In this document: one piece after another, positions 7,082 through 15,417 of the stretch
How positions within the stretch are numbered: position 1 is the first letter of the stretch
How the letters are laid out: each line of letters opens with the position of its first letter
DNA from: an uncultured Eubacteriales bacterium
Lineage (GTDB): Bacteria > Bacillota > Clostridia > Oscillospirales > Butyricicoccaceae
Length of the DNA: 29,000 bases
Reading direction: 5' to 3'
Assembly (NCBI GenBank): GCA_934630445.1
Contig: CAKTWY010000007.1
Span: forward strand, 1-29,000
The notes under the pieces: generated by a model
The model's input: only the letters and a program-made list of their open reading frames with translations
Databases searched by the model: none
What the model was told of the DNA's origin: nothing
Made by a program: the position numbers and the translations under genes

Positions 7082-7990
7082 TTACTGCTTCGGCTCAGTG
7101 ATGATTTCCTTAAACGAACCGGCCAGGCCTGCAAGGCCCTGAATATCGGAGGGGATAATGAGCTTCGTTGCCTTCCCATCCGCCGCATGTGAAAACGCTT
7201 CGAGTGCCTTCAGGCGGATGATCGCTTCCGTCGGGCTCGATTCGTTCAGGAGCTTGATGCTGTCTGCAAGCGCTTTCTGCACTGTCATGAGCGCTTCCGC
7301 TTCACCTTCGGCCTCCTTGATCTTGGAAAGGCGCGTCGCCTCTGCCTTCAGGATGGCGCTCTCCTTTTCACCTTCCGCCACAAGGATCTGCGAAGCCTTC
7401 TCGCCCTCCGCACGCAGAATGGACTGACGGCGCTCGCGCTCGGCTTTCATCTGCTTTTCCATCGCGTCCTGAATCTCCCTCGGCGGGAGGATGTTCTTCA
7501 GCTCCACGCGGTTGACCTTGATGCCCCATGCGTCGGTCGCCTCATCGAGGATGGTTCGCATTTTTGTGTTGATCAGGTCGCGCGAGGTCAGCGTCTCATC
7601 CAGTTCCAGGTCGCCGATGATATTTCGAAGCGTCGTCGCCGTCAGGTTCTCGATCGCAGACATGGGATGCTCCACGCCGTAGGTATAGAGCTTGGGGTCC
7701 GTGATCTGGAAATAGATGACCGTGTCGATCTGCATGGTCACGTTATCCTCAGTGATGACCGGCTGCGGCGGAAAGTCGACGACCTGTTCCTTGAGCGATA
7801 TCTTTTTCGCCACTTTCTCAATCAGGGGAATCTTAAAATGAAGGCCGACGCCCCATGTGCTGTGGTACGCGCCGAGGCGCTCAACGACATACGCCTGCGC
7901 CTGCGGAACGATGCGGATGTTGCTCGCCAGGAGCATGAGAACGACAAATGCGAAGATAAGCCATACAATTGCAATAATGATCGGAGGCAT
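7082..7990 (-). CDS. SPFH/band 7 (stomatin-like, QmcA-type) membrane protein
   Basis: This 302-residue protein has one N-terminal membrane segment (residues ~3-24). An SPFH domain follows (~25-185), with VPQAQAYVVERLGAYHSTWGVGLHFKIP and the conserved NTKMRTILDEATDAWGIKVNRVELKNI. A charged alanine/glutamate coiled coil is rich in AEGEK/AEGEAE repeats (~190-245), and a short hydrophobic-glycine tail ends the protein. This is the layout of stomatin/QmcA proteins, which oligomerise on the membrane and organise microdomains or help membrane proteases. It is encoded after an NfeD gene, the classical partner in the same operon. ATG 7990 is preceded by AAAGGGTG. No truncation is seen. Confidence 0.92.
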   Translation of the reverse strand: MPPIIIAIVWLIFAFVVLMLLASNIRIVPQAQAYVVERLGAYHSTWGVGLHFKIPLIEKVAKKISLKEQVVDFPPQPVITEDNVTMQIDTVIYFQITDPKLYTYGVEHPMSAIENLTATTLRNIIGDLELDETLTSRDLINTKMRTILDEATDAWGIKVNRVELKNILPPREIQDAMEKQMKAERERRQSILRAEGEKASQILVAEGEKESAILKAEATRLSKIKEAEGEAEALMTVQKALADSIKLLNESSPTEAIIRLKALEAFSHAADGKATKLIIPSDIQGLAGLAGSFKEIITEPKQ

Positions 7991-8120
7991 TTTTCACCCT
8001 TTTCCGCCGCGGCGCTGCGGCATTGTATTTTTTTGATAACCGCTGCATGCGCCTCCATCATGCGAAGCGCCGCGCTGCGGCCGCCGTGCGCCACCGGCGT
8101 AACAGAAGCTTAGCGCGCGT

Positions 8121-8558
8121 TCAGCACGCGCGGCTCACAAGGACCTTGACGCCCGAAATCCCGTCTACGATAACCTGCTCCCCTTCCTGGATGACGCCCC
8201 CGTCGGTCGAGCGCGCAGTCCAGACCTGACCATTCACACGTACCTGGCCGGAATCGCTCTCATTGTCGATTTTTACAATTACATGCCCCGTGCAGCCGAG
8301 CACCCGATCCGCGTTTGTCTTCTCCCGGCGCGGAAGAACATATTTCTGCACGACCGGCTTTGTGAACCACAGCGTCAGCAGAGAAACCGCCAGGAATGCC
8401 ACGCACTGCAGCCAGATCGGCGCACGGAAGCTCGCAAAGATCATCGCTGCGAGCGACCCGCATGCAAACCAGATCGACGTCAGACTCAGCGTAAGCGCTT
8501 CAGCGATGGCAAAAACAATTACGCCGCCGAGCCAGATATAGAGCATATACTGTTCCAC
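8121..8558 (-). CDS. NfeD-family membrane protein with C-terminal OB fold
   Basis: The 145-residue protein starts at GTG 8558, chosen because GGAGG lies seven bases upstream. The frame stays open for 60 codons further upstream, but those residues have no family resemblance. The first ~65 residues are hydrophobic with LYIWLGGVIVFAIAEAL and FASFRAPIWLQCVAFLAVSLLTLWF, giving two to three membrane helices. The C-terminal part (~85-145) has the short NfeD OB-fold pattern LGCTGHVIVKI ... VRVNGQVWTARS ... EGEQVIVDGISGVKVLV. This is the short, protease-less form (NfeD1b-like), normally paired with a stomatin-like protein. The SPFH gene follows on the same strand after 130 bp. A function in membrane microdomain assembly is inferred from the family. 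Confidence 0.87.
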   Translation of the reverse strand: MEQYMLYIWLGGVIVFAIAEALTLSLTSIWFACGSLAAMIFASFRAPIWLQCVAFLAVSLLTLWFTKPVVQKYVLPRREKTNADRVLGCTGHVIVKIDNESDSGQVRVNGQVWTARSTDGGVIQEGEQVIVDGISGVKVLVSRAC

Positions 8559-8724
8559 GGCCCCACCTCCTTCAAATTTCGTGCTTCTTCCTCTGCGCTT
8601 TGCGCACGCAAAAACAGAGGAAGATACCTGTATAAATAGTTTATCATAAATACACCCTGTTGTATACCAGTGTCTGAAAAATGCATGTAAAAAGAACATG
8701 CATGCCATATGCCGCGATTTTTCA

Positions 8725-8752
8725 TTGACATTTTGCAAATGTTTGTTATAAT
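8725..8752 (+). promoter_or_regulatory. Strong sigma-A promoter for the SIS-kinase operon
   Basis: A perfect TTGACA (8725-8730) is spaced 16 bp from a perfect TATAAT (8747-8752). The start should fall near 8759, about 45 nt before the SIS gene ATG. The -10 box lies within the left arm of an inverted repeat. Confidence 0.87.
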
Positions 8753-8774
8753 AATATTAAATTAATTATAACAA
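8743..8774. repeat. 10-bp inverted repeat overlapping the -10 box, probable operator
   Basis: TTGTTATAAT (8743-8752) and its exact complement ATTATAACAA (8765-8774) are separated by 12 bp. The left arm contains the -10 hexamer; the right arm lies just past the expected start. A repressor bound here would block the promoter. No regulator gene is adjacent. Confidence 0.65.
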
Positions 8775-8788
8775 TCATTTTAATGATT
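8773..8788. repeat. Second inverted repeat next to the ribosome binding site of the SIS gene
   Basis: AATCATT-TT-AATGATT ends one base before the A of AAAGGAG, so it lies in the 5' leader. It abuts the larger operator-like repeat. It could be part of a composite operator; as an RNA hairpin it is short and AU-only, hence weak. Confidence 0.4.
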
Positions 8789-8803
8789 AAAGGAGCTATT
8801 GCA

Positions 8804-9892
8804 ATGGATCAAACGATGGTCGATTTCATCAACGAACAGCCGCAGGCTCTGCGCCGGATTTTTGACGGACGCAAAGCCATCACCGCAGTCTTCACAAGGC
8901 TTTATACCGAACACCGCCCCGACAGGCTTTATCTCCTCGGCAGCGGCACGTCGTATAACGCCACTGCAGTCAGCGCCCCTTTTATGCAGGAAATCCTCGG
9001 CATCGAAGTGTTCGACTGCCCTTCCTCCCGCCTGCCGAGCATCCCTGCAAACGTCAAGCGGCCGATGTTCTGCGTCATCTCGCAGGGCGGGCGCTCGACC
9101 AACTCCATTGCGGCGATCGAGCAATATAAAGCGTATCCCGTCCTCGCCATCACTGCAAGTGAAGAGAGCATCATCGCCAAGCGCTACAGCGATCGGCACA
9201 TGCTGCTTGCCTGCGGACCGGAGACCGTCGGCCCGAAGACAAAAGGATACACTACGACCATTCTCACCTTCTATCTCTGCGCGCTGGAAGCGGCGCTCGC
9301 AGCCGGTGTGATCGACGAGGGGGCCTACGGCGCCTGGATCGGGAAAATTGATGCGATGATCACCGCGATGTCTGCGAACATCGAGCGCACGTTTGCCTGG
9401 TATCGTGAAAAGGAAGACGCGCTCGCGAACACGAACAAATATGTTTTCACCGGCAAGGAGATCGGTCAGCGCACCGCTCTTGAAAGCGCGCTGAAAATCC
9501 TTGAGACCGTGAAGTACCCTGCCATGGCGTATGAGTTTGAAGAATATCTGCATGGACCGATCATGATGGGAGATGAAAAACTCTGCCTCATCGGTTTTGT
9601 TCCCTGCGACGCGGACGGCGAGCGCATGCGCGGACTTTTAAAATTCTTCCGCGACAAGATCACGCCGTGCAGCTGGGCCGTTACCGGCGATGCGGACAAG
9701 GCATGCGCAGGCGACTTGGTGCTCGACATTTCCTGCGAGAAACACCTTGCTCCCTTTGCACACATTCTGCCCGGACAGGTGATGTCCGCACTCCTTCCCG
9801 CGCGGATGGGCCGCGAGGATGTCAAGATGCAGCAGTTCCATGATATTGACGCCGTCGTCCACATCAAGGCCAAGGAAGAGGACGCCAAATAA
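8804..9892 (+). CDS. Two-domain SIS sugar-phosphate isomerase/deaminase (GlmS isomerase-half-like)
   Basis: The protein has 362 residues from ATG 8804 (AAAGGAG eight bases before it; the earlier in-frame ATG at 8783 lacks a site). Two tandem SIS domains span about 30-165 and 200-345. The first shows LLGSGTSYNA (44-53) and SQGGRSTNS (93-101), matching the phosphosugar-binding loops of the GlmS isomerase half. EFEEYLHGPIM (around 245) matches the conserved C-terminal histidine region of that family. It lacks the glutaminase domain, so it is a catabolic-type isomerase/deglycase (AgaS, FrlB or NagB-II-like), not GlmS. The exact phosphosugar is unknown. A sugar kinase follows after 76 bp, giving a phosphorylate-then-isomerise pair. 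Confidence 0.85.
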   Translation: MDQTMVDFINEQPQALRRIFDGRKAITAVFTRLYTEHRPDRLYLLGSGTSYNATAVSAPFMQEILGIEVFDCPSSRLPSIPANVKRPMFCVISQGGRSTNSIAAIEQYKAYPVLAITASEESIIAKRYSDRHMLLACGPETVGPKTKGYTTTILTFYLCALEAALAAGVIDEGAYGAWIGKIDAMITAMSANIERTFAWYREKEDALANTNKYVFTGKEIGQRTALESALKILETVKYPAMAYEFEEYLHGPIMMGDEKLCLIGFVPCDADGERMRGLLKFFRDKITPCSWAVTGDADKACAGDLVLDISCEKHLAPFAHILPGQVMSALLPARMGREDVKMQQFHDIDAVVHIKAKEEDAK

Positions 9893-9968
9893 CGCTTCTT
9901 CTTGAATATTTCCCGGCGGACAGGCGGATTTTGCGGGAATCATAAAATTTAAAAAGTAGGTGCTGACT

Positions 9969-10931
9969 ATGGAATATGTTCTCGGCGTCGACGCCGGCGG
10001 TACGAAATACCTCATCCGCGCATGCGATCTTCAGGGCAATCTGATCTCTGAATATAAGGGTCCGACAAACGACCACCACCGTGTGAGCATTCCGGAGGCG
10101 ACTGCCGGCATCCGCGCGGCCTTTGACGCGCTTTTCCGGCAAATGGGCGAGCGTCCGGAGAACTGTCGTTTCCTCGTCGTCGGTTCTTCCGGCATCGACA
10201 GCCCGAAAGACCAGGAAACCGTTGACGGCATGTATGAAGCGCTCCATCTCCCCTGCCCGTTTATCACGGTAAACGACGTTGAAATCGCTCTTTATGCCGC
10301 AACCGGCGGCACCGGCGCGCTTGTCATCGGCGGAACGGGCTCGATCGCCGCAGGTGTGAACAGCCGCGGGGAGACGACGCGCTCCGGCGGCTGGGGGCTG
10401 AACTGCCACTCCGACCAGGGCAGCGGCTACGATATTTCCATGCGGGCGCTGCATTATGTGACGCTCTATTACGATAAAATCATTCCCATTTCGCCCCTTA
10501 TCCGTATGATGATCGACGAATATTCTCTCGATCTGAGCAAGCTGGCCAGCAGTATCCGGCAGTTCCGCACCGACCGCATGACGCTCCCCGGCATTCCGGC
10601 GCTTGTGGACCGCGCGTTTGATGCCGGTGACCCATATGCGGAAATCATCATCGACCACGCTGCAAGCGAGCTGGCCTGGCTCGGAGAGACGATCGTGGAA
10701 AAACTCCGCCTGGATGAAGAGCCCTCCTTCAAAATGGCCGTATGGGGCGGCGTGGCGCTCAAAAGCCCGCATATCTATCCGCGCATCAAGCAGCGCTGGG
10801 AGGAAAAATATCCAAACGTATGCGTTGTCTATCCCGAGCTTGACGCCGCCGCAGGCGCGATTCAGATGGCGCTTGAGATGGCGAACAAAACCCATGACCA
10901 CACCTCGCGCCGCTATCATGTAGAAGAATAG
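9969..10931 (+). CDS. BadF/BadG/BcrA-family (N-acetylglucosamine kinase-like) sugar kinase
   Basis: This 320-residue ASKHA-fold protein starts at ATG 9969 (AGGTG before it; a GTG at 9960 is less likely). The phosphate-1 motif VLGVDAGGTKYLIR lies at the N-terminus. The phosphate-2 region is LVIGGTGSIAAGVNSRGE, followed by RSGGWGLNCHSDQGSGYDIS, the GGWG...GSGY signature of this family. A C-terminal adenosine-type motif is AVWGGVAL. The family covers GlcNAc/GlcN kinases and the ATPase activators of 2-hydroxyacyl-CoA dehydratases. There is no Fe-S cysteine pair, and the partner is a SIS isomerase, so sugar kinase is much the better call. Together with the preceding gene it would process a cytosolic amino sugar, perhaps from cell-wall recycling. 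No transporter is linked. Confidence 0.83.
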   Translation: MEYVLGVDAGGTKYLIRACDLQGNLISEYKGPTNDHHRVSIPEATAGIRAAFDALFRQMGERPENCRFLVVGSSGIDSPKDQETVDGMYEALHLPCPFITVNDVEIALYAATGGTGALVIGGTGSIAAGVNSRGETTRSGGWGLNCHSDQGSGYDISMRALHYVTLYYDKIIPISPLIRMMIDEYSLDLSKLASSIRQFRTDRMTLPGIPALVDRAFDAGDPYAEIIIDHAASELAWLGETIVEKLRLDEEPSFKMAVWGGVALKSPHIYPRIKQRWEEKYPNVCVVYPELDAAAGAIQMALEMANKTHDHTSRRYHVEE

Positions 10932-10955
10932 CGCAGGCGCACTCCTTTCATCAAA

Positions 10956-10993
10956 GCCCCGGACAGAATGTTCCTCCTGTCCGGGGCCTTTTG
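10956..10993 (+). terminator. Intrinsic terminator after the kinase gene
   Basis: GCCCCGGACAG pairs exactly with CTGTCCGGGGC around a ten-base loop. It is followed by CTTTTGT, 25 bp past the kinase stop. Confidence 0.87.
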
Positions 10994-11258
10994 TATCTTT
11001 TCAAGTATCCGACGGCATGAAATTTTCCCCTTTCCATCCTGCAAAATAACCAAGGCCGCCTTGAATTTGTTTTTGATTTTTGTATGGTAAAATCGCACAT
11101 ACTATTGTATAATATGAGGATAGTTAAGCCGTTTTTATACAATCGCAGTGCGATATGCTCCGTTCCGGCAGGCGGCGCTATTTTGCAGCCGGATGTGCAT
11201 GCCGGCGCGATGCTATGCAGGTTTTCATGCACCACGACAGGTATCGGAGGAAACGATT
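10994..11258 (+). promoter_or_regulatory. polA upstream region: TATAAT promoter element inside an inverted repeat, long leader
   Basis: A perfect -10 TATAAT lies at 11108-11113; the -35 region is weak (TGGTAA, 17 bp upstream). The -10 overlaps the left arm of a 9-bp inverted repeat, ATTGTATAA (11104-11112) and TTATACAAT (11135-11143). The leader to the polA start would be about 140 nt and contains no convincing ORF. Nothing else recognisable is present. Confidence 0.45.
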
Positions 11259-13907
11259 TTGAAATTGATGGTCATTGACGGCAACAGTATCCTGAACCGC
11301 GCATTTTATGGCATCAAGCTGCTCTCTACGCGCGACGGGCTTTATACCAATGCCGTATACGGCTTTCTCACCACGTTTTTCAAGCTCACGGAGGAAGAGG
11401 CGCCCGACTATATCTGCTGCTGCTTTGACTTAAAGGCGCCGACCTTTCGACATAAAAAGTTCGAAGGATATAAAGCACAGCGAAAAGCCATGCCGGACGA
11501 GCTGGCCGTTCAGGTTCCGCTCGTGAAGGAGGCACTCGACCTGCTGGGCATCGCACGCTTTGAGCTGGAAGGGTATGAGGCGGACGATCTCATCGGCACG
11601 ATCAGCCGCTCCTGCGCGCAAAGCGGCTGCAAATGCGTCGTCGTTACAGGAGACCGCGACAGCCTTCAGCTGGTGTCGGATACAACGCGCGTGCGCCTTG
11701 TGACCTCCCGCATGGGGCAGACGTCCACGACAAATTTCACAAAAGAACAGTTTGCCGAGAGCTACAGCGGCCTGACGCCCGAGAAGATCATCGACCTGAA
11801 GGCGCTGATGGGCGACAGTTCTGACAATATCCCCGGTGTGGCTGGGATCGGGGAAAAGACAGCGATGAGCCTCATCACCGCCTTCGGCTCGCTGGATGGC
11901 GTTTACGCCAATCTGGAAAGTCCGGATATTCGTGAATCCGTGCGCAAAAAGCTGGATGCCGGCAGAGAAAGCGCCTATCTGAGTTACGAGCTGGCTATGA
12001 TCGATCAGAACGCGCCGATGGCGTTCTCTCTGGAGCAGGCAAAGCCGCGCGAGCGCGACGTAGGCGGCCTGTATACGCTTTTTACCAAGCTGCAATTCCA
12101 AAGCTTTATTACCAAGCTCTCGCTCACGCCGGGAACGCAGGCCGCGGAAAAATCGGAATTTCGCGCCCTGCCCGCAAAGCGCATTTCAGACCCCGATGCG
12201 GCGCGGGCTTACTTTGAGAGCGAAGCCAGCTACTATCTCATCGCCGCCGCGAACCTGTACGCCTTTGCCGCTGTGCGCGGCGATGCGGAGGAGGCCGTCA
12301 CGCTCTGCGCGTCCGATTTCGATAATGCCTCATGGAACGCGCTGATCGCGCACATCTTTTCATCGGGCGTTTCAAAGGTCATGCACGACCCGAAAGCGCT
12401 TTTCGTCCGCCTGATGGACGAAGGCGTCGAGCCGGACGGGCTGACGTTCGACACAGCGCTCGCCGCGTATCTGCTCGACCCCTCATTGGGGAAATATCCG
12501 ATCGGCGCCTGCGCGGCCGCCGAACTCGGCGCGCAGCTCCTTCCGGAGAGCGCCTATACCGCAGAAGACGCTTTTTCTCCCCTCGGCGGGCTCGACGCGG
12601 CGCTTGAAGCGCTCGCGCAGCATGCGTGCGCCGTGCGCTCGCTCTATCTCGCATACGAACCGCGCCTTGCCCCGCTCGGGATGGAAAAGCTTTACTACAA
12701 CATCGAGCTCCCGCTCGTGACGGTCCTCGCATCGATGCAGCACCTCGGCTTTCAGGTCGACGCTGCCGCGCTGACGGAATTCGGCGCGATGCTCTCCGCA
12801 CGCGCGGAGGAGCTTCAAAAAAAGATCTATGCGTGCGCGGGGTATGAATTCAATATCAATTCTACCAAAATGCTCGGCGCCGTCCTGTTTGATGAGCTGG
12901 GCCTCAAAGCGATCAAGAAGACGAAGACCGGCTATTCGACCGATATCGATGTGCTCGAAAAGCTGCGCGGTCAGCATGAGATCATCGACTACATCATCGA
13001 GTTCCGTTCTCTGACCAAACTGAAGTCCACCTATGCCGACGGGCTTTTGAAGGTCATCTCCCCGGTCGACGGACGCATCCATTCTACGTTCAACCAGATG
13101 GTCACGACGACCGGCCGCCTGAGCTCCACTGACCCGAACCTGCAGAATATCCCCGTCCGGCGCGAGCTCGGCTCAGAGATCCGCCGCATGTTTGTCGCCG
13201 GGAGCGACGACTTCACCCTGACGGACGCCGACTATTCACAGATCGAGCTGCGCATCCTCGCGCACATCGCAAACGATGAGCGCATGCAGGAGGCGTTTGC
13301 ATCCGGCGAGGATATCCACGCGGTCACGGCGTCGCAGGTGTTCCATGTGCCGCTTTCGGAAGTGACGCCGATCATGCGCAGCCGCGCCAAGGCTGTCAAC
13401 TTTGGCATCGTCTACGGCATCTCGGCCTTTTCTCTTGCGGACGATATCAAGGTATCCAACGCCGAGGCCGCACAGTACATCGCAACTTATCTTGAAAAAT
13501 ACGACGGTGTGCGCAGCTATATGGAACGCGTGCGCAAGCAGGCGAAGGAAAACGGCTATGTCACCACGCTCTTCGGCCGCCGGCGCTATCTGCCGGAGCT
13601 GAAAAGCTCGAACCATAATCTGCGCGCCTTCGGCGAGCGCGTCGCGCTCAACACCCCCATTCAGGGCACGGCCGCCGACATTATGAAGATCGCCATGGTC
13701 AACGTTTATGCCCGCCTCAGGCGGGAGGGGCTGCGTTCGCGCCTGATCCTGCAGATCCATGACGAGCTCATCGTGGAAACCGCGCTGGACGAGCGGGAAA
13801 CGATCGCCGCCCTTCTGCGCGAGGAGATGGAGAACGCCGCGCACCTCAGCGTACGCCTGACGGCTGACGTCTCTTCCGGGCGCAGTTGGTACGAGGCGAA
13901 GCAATGA
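11259..13907 (+). CDS. polA: DNA polymerase I, with inactive proofreading domain
   Basis: The protein has 882 residues from a TTG start with CGGAGG eight bases upstream; the ATG three codons later is the alternative. The 5' nuclease domain (~1-290) carries MVIDGNSILNRAFYG, EGYEADDLIG, VTGDRDSLQLV and GDSSDNIPGVAGIGEKTA. A central 3'-5' exonuclease-like domain (~300-465) is present, but I find no DxE...D...D catalytic set where Klenow has one. It is therefore likely inactive, as in Bacillus enzymes. The polymerase domain shows motif A (DADYSQIELRIL, ~655), motif B (RAKAVNFGIVYG, ~709) and motif C (QIHDELIVE, ~832). It acts in Okazaki fragment processing and repair. The stop overlaps rimI as ATGA. 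Confidence 0.96.
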   Translation: MKLMVIDGNSILNRAFYGIKLLSTRDGLYTNAVYGFLTTFFKLTEEEAPDYICCCFDLKAPTFRHKKFEGYKAQRKAMPDELAVQVPLVKEALDLLGIARFELEGYEADDLIGTISRSCAQSGCKCVVVTGDRDSLQLVSDTTRVRLVTSRMGQTSTTNFTKEQFAESYSGLTPEKIIDLKALMGDSSDNIPGVAGIGEKTAMSLITAFGSLDGVYANLESPDIRESVRKKLDAGRESAYLSYELAMIDQNAPMAFSLEQAKPRERDVGGLYTLFTKLQFQSFITKLSLTPGTQAAEKSEFRALPAKRISDPDAARAYFESEASYYLIAAANLYAFAAVRGDAEEAVTLCASDFDNASWNALIAHIFSSGVSKVMHDPKALFVRLMDEGVEPDGLTFDTALAAYLLDPSLGKYPIGACAAAELGAQLLPESAYTAEDAFSPLGGLDAALEALAQHACAVRSLYLAYEPRLAPLGMEKLYYNIELPLVTVLASMQHLGFQVDAAALTEFGAMLSARAEELQKKIYACAGYEFNINSTKMLGAVLFDELGLKAIKKTKTGYSTDIDVLEKLRGQHEIIDYIIEFRSLTKLKSTYADGLLKVISPVDGRIHSTFNQMVTTTGRLSSTDPNLQNIPVRRELGSEIRRMFVAGSDDFTLTDADYSQIELRILAHIANDERMQEAFASGEDIHAVTASQVFHVPLSEVTPIMRSRAKAVNFGIVYGISAFSLADDIKVSNAEAAQYIATYLEKYDGVRSYMERVRKQAKENGYVTTLFGRRRYLPELKSSNHNLRAFGERVALNTPIQGTAADIMKIAMVNVYARLRREGLRSRLILQIHDELIVETALDERETIAALLREEMENAAHLSVRLTADVSSGRSWYEAKQ

Positions 13908-14398
13908 TAGACATCCACCCCATGCGCGCGCAGGAACTGGACGCCGTGTCCGCGCTCGAGTCGGCCGTGTTCTCCACGCCGTGGACGCGTGAGGAATTCG
14001 CCGCGGAGCTGACGAGCGAATTCGCTTTTTATTTCACCGCGTATGAGGACGGCGTTTTTCTCGGTTATGTCGGCTGCCGCATGATCTGCGGAGAAGGGGA
14101 CATAACGACCACCGCCGTCATGCCCGCGGCGCGGCGGCGCGGTGTTGGCCGCGCGCTGTTCCAGGCGCTTTTCGCCGCGCTCGCGCATGCCGGCTGTGCC
14201 AGGCTCTTTTTGGAGGTGCGCGCCTCCAATGCGCCCGCGCGCGCGCTTTATCATTCACTCGGCTTTGAAGAGATCTCCGTGCGGCGCGATTATTATGACA
14301 GGCCGCGCGAGGACGCCGTCATCATGCGCCGGCTCTTTCCCAGCCCTGCTTGCAGCAATTGTTCCAATGATTTCCATCCAGGCGGTGATATTGCTTGA
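13904..14398 (+). CDS. rimI: Ribosomal protein S18-alanine N-acetyltransferase (GNAT family)
   Basis: This 164-residue GNAT protein is about the usual RimI length plus a short tail. It contains the RimI-like start IHPMRAQELDAVSALESAVFSTPWTREEF, the acetyl-CoA loop AARRRGVGRALF (motif A), and the C-terminal FLEVRASNAPARALYHSLGFEEISVRRDYY. The ATG overlaps the polA stop (ATGA) and the stop overlaps the tsaD start (TTGA), so the three are translationally coupled. Linkage to tsaD is the common arrangement for rimI, which supports this assignment over a generic acetyltransferase. Confidence 0.88.
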   Translation: MIDIHPMRAQELDAVSALESAVFSTPWTREEFAAELTSEFAFYFTAYEDGVFLGYVGCRMICGEGDITTTAVMPAARRRGVGRALFQALFAALAHAGCARLFLEVRASNAPARALYHSLGFEEISVRRDYYDRPREDAVIMRRLFPSPACSNCSNDFHPGGDIA

Positions 14399-15417
14399 AA
14401 ATCCTCGCGATCGAATCCTCCTGCGACGAGACGGCTGCGGCCATCGTCGAGGACGGAAGAAACATCCTCTCCAATATCGTCTTCTCCCAGGCGGATATGC
14501 ACGCCCTTTACGGCGGCGTCGTTCCTGAAATTGCCTCGCGCCGTCATGTCGAAGCGGTCTGCACCGTCACGGAAGAAGCGCTGCGTGCCGGCGGCGTGCA
14601 GCGCCCGGACATCGACGCCGTGGCCGTCACCTGCGCGCCCGGGCTGATCGGTGCGCTCCTGGTCGGTGTGAGCTTTGCCAAGGGCCTGGCCTGCGCGCTT
14701 CATAAGCCGCTCATCCCTGTACATCACATCCGTGGTCACATCGCCGCAAATTATCTCGCGTTTCCAGACCTTGCTCCGCCGTTTCTCTGCCTCGTCGCAT
14801 CGGGCGGGCACAGCCTGATCGTCCTTGTGCGCGGCTACACGCAGATCGAGATCCTCGGTTCCACGCGCGACGACGCGGCGGGCGAAGCGTTTGACAAGGT
14901 CGCGCGCGTACTGGGTCTGCCGTATCCCGGCGGCGTGCAGATCGACCGTCTCGCGCGCGGCGGCAGCGATACGCGTTACGCGCTCCCCCGCTCTCATGTA
15001 GCCGGCGCGCCGTACGATTTTTCCTTTTCAGGGCTTAAGACGGCCGTCATCAACACCGTCCACAACGCCGCGCAGAAAGGCGAAGCGCTCGACCGCGAAG
15101 GTCTCGCCGCGTCCTTCTGCCGCGCGGTGAGCGATACGCTCGTGCCGCGCGTGCGTGCGGCACGGCGTGAATACGGCGTGGATACTCTCGTTGCAGCCGG
15201 CGGCGTCGCGGCAAACTCCCGTCTGCGCGCCGATCTTTCACGCGCATGTGAGGAAGACGGTGTGCGCCTTTATCTCCCGCCGCTGACTCTCTGCGGCGAT
15301 AATGCGGCGATGATTGGCGCGCAGGCCTACTATGAGTACTGCGCTGGCAGCCGGGCGGACGCGTCACAGAATGCCTTCGCCACCATGCCGGTGGATGCCT
15401 CTTTCGCACAGATGTGA
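14395..15417 (+). CDS. tsaD: tRNA N6-threonylcarbamoyladenosine transferase TsaD
   Basis: This 340-residue protein matches the normal TsaD/Gcp length. It has MKILAIESSCDETAAA at the N-terminus, YGGVVPEIASRRH, the metal-binding HIRGH (His111 and His115), VASGGHSL, GEAFDKVARVLGLPYPGG and a C-terminal GGVAANSRLR...CGDNAAMIG. It transfers the threonylcarbamoyl group to A37 of ANN-decoding tRNAs, with TsaB and TsaE, which are not in this window. It starts at TTG overlapping the rimI stop, with AGGCGGTG about eight bases before it. Confidence 0.96.
   Translation: MKILAIESSCDETAAAIVEDGRNILSNIVFSQADMHALYGGVVPEIASRRHVEAVCTVTEEALRAGGVQRPDIDAVAVTCAPGLIGALLVGVSFAKGLACALHKPLIPVHHIRGHIAANYLAFPDLAPPFLCLVASGGHSLIVLVRGYTQIEILGSTRDDAAGEAFDKVARVLGLPYPGGVQIDRLARGGSDTRYALPRSHVAGAPYDFSFSGLKTAVINTVHNAAQKGEALDREGLAASFCRAVSDTLVPRVRAARREYGVDTLVAAGGVAANSRLRADLSRACEEDGVRLYLPPLTLCGDNAAMIGAQAYYEYCAGSRADASQNAFATMPVDASFAQM

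Noticed and set aside
8559..8738. 60-codon N-terminal extension of NfeD
   Set aside because: No family resemblance, and the GTG at 8558 has a strong GGAGG site.
8743..8774. Rex operator reading of the TTGTTA...TAACAA repeat
   Set aside because: Rex sites have arms close together (TTGTTAA-N4-TTAACAA); here the arms differ in sequence and are 12 bp apart.
11148..11258. 37-codon N-terminal extension of DNA polymerase I from ATG 11148
   Set aside because: It lies in the leader, carries no polymerase-like residues, and the TTG at 11259 has CGGAGG at ideal spacing.
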